A DNA stretch of 57,892 nucleotides from assembly GCA_009733775.1 (NCBI GenBank), contig WOGZ01000220.1:1-57892 (forward strand). Reading direction: 5' to 3'. Positions 57,481 through 57,892 of this stretch are shown here, in pieces. The first letter of the stretch is position 1. The number at the start of each line of letters is the position of its first letter. The position numbers and the translations under genes are program-made. Under the pieces are notes generated by a model. That model was given only the letters and a program-made list of their open reading frames with translations, was not told the DNA's origin and made no database searches. Origin of the DNA: Alectoria sarmentosa (taxonomy: Eukaryota > Ascomycota > Lecanoromycetes > Lecanorales > Parmeliaceae).

Positions 57481-57892
57481 TGTTGAAAGTAAATGAAACA
57501 CTTAATTGATTGAGTAGTCGCAACAGAGCATCTAGATACAAAATGTGCCAAGCCTCCCTCGGCAAACCTTCCTTACCTCGGCAAACCTTTCATGTTTCAG
57601 ATAGCTAACACATTTCAACACTCCCACATGATCGCATTGAAACTCGAAAATCAAAGTGTTTGAACCATCCTTCCCACCCCCCTCATTCGAGATATTATAT
57701 GACTTGAACGCCGGATAAAAAGAGTGAAAGTCGAAAAAGTCGAAAAAATTCGAAAAAATAGTCGAAAACGCCCCATAATGACCCAGATATCAAATACGAG
57801 ATTTAAAACTCGCGATGTCCAAAATTGGATAAGAACAATGATAAAATCCGAAATCGGATTTTTTTTTTTTTTTTTTTTTTTTTAAAAACAAT
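57481..57892 (-). mobile_element. Copia element E, 3' LTR and 3' leader, runs off the window
   Basis: LTR at 57481-57620 (140 bp) with inverted ends TGTTGAAA...TTTCAACA. Read on the minus strand, a purine-rich GTGGGAG tract precedes it, so it is the 3' LTR of a minus-strand copia. It shares its end region with the Copia C LTR (CAATTAAGTGT-like) and the leader motif (AAACTCGCGATGTCCA at about 57808). GC content is moderate, so it is little mutated and therefore young. It contains a repeated CCTCGGCAAACCTT word in the LTR. The interior continues past 57892. Confidence 0.8.
57859..57883. repeat. Poly-T run (25 T)
   Basis: Homopolymer in the Copia E leader near the window end. Its length may be affected by sequencing. 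Confidence 0.9.

Overview
The window looks like constitutive heterochromatin from a filamentous fungus, most likely a Pezizomycotina ascomycete. I see no host gene, tRNA, rRNA or CRISPR array. Almost all of it is extremely AT-rich DNA built from LTR retrotransposons whose coding frames are riddled with stops made by C-to-T and G-to-A change, the footprint of repeat-induced point mutation (RIP) or a similar process. A few short islands keep normal base composition: 3498-4340, about 33417-33660, 55790-57340 and 57481-57850. Nearly all of the short open frames are accidents of RIP. The protein identities given here come from reading family motifs through the mutations.

The layout is a nest of insertions, most of them dated by LTR pairs and 5-bp target duplications (TSDs). 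(1) An outer inverted Ty1/copia fragment is seen at 1-561, 23575-23878 and 32487-33416. (2) Copia element C (562-23574) split it. (3) Copia element A (5558-20201, TSD ATCGA) is inserted in C. (4) Chromovirus Gypsy1 (12472-20017, minus strand, TSD TCGAT) is inserted in A. (5) Copia B (23879-32486, TSD CGATA) also sits in the outer fragment and itself received a 1162-bp TIR element (28920-30081, 8-bp TSD) and a ~277-bp insert (~30290-30566). (6) Chromovirus Gypsy4 (33562 to ~47914, plus strand) has a 5' LTR and a full pol order but no visible 3' LTR. It is split by Gypsy2 (34611-42279, minus strand), which carries a 232-bp MITE (41132-41363). (7) A second inverted copia fragment (~47915-49111) is followed by Copia D (minus strand, from 49112). 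D is split by chromovirus Gypsy3 (49950-57335, plus strand, TSD ATAGC) and then by Copia E (from 57481, leaving the window).

Functionally these are two retrotransposon lineages. The copia elements have very short LTRs (124-140 bp) and, in A, B and C, a primer-binding site that pairs with the anticodon region of initiator tRNA-Met. The gypsy elements have 181-195 bp LTRs. Where read, they encode an unusual zinc finger, then protease, reverse transcriptase, RNase H, integrase and a C-terminal chromodomain. A chromodomain that reads heterochromatin marks would explain why these elements pile up inside already silenced DNA.

The most informative locus is Gypsy3. Its 5' LTR and most of its pol are heavily mutated, while its last ~1.55 kb and 3' LTR are almost pristine. 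The LTR pair therefore records the mutation process directly. By hand count all differences are C-to-T or G-to-A, mainly in CpT and CpC contexts, few in CpA and none in CpG, which is not the classical CpA-dominated RIP pattern.
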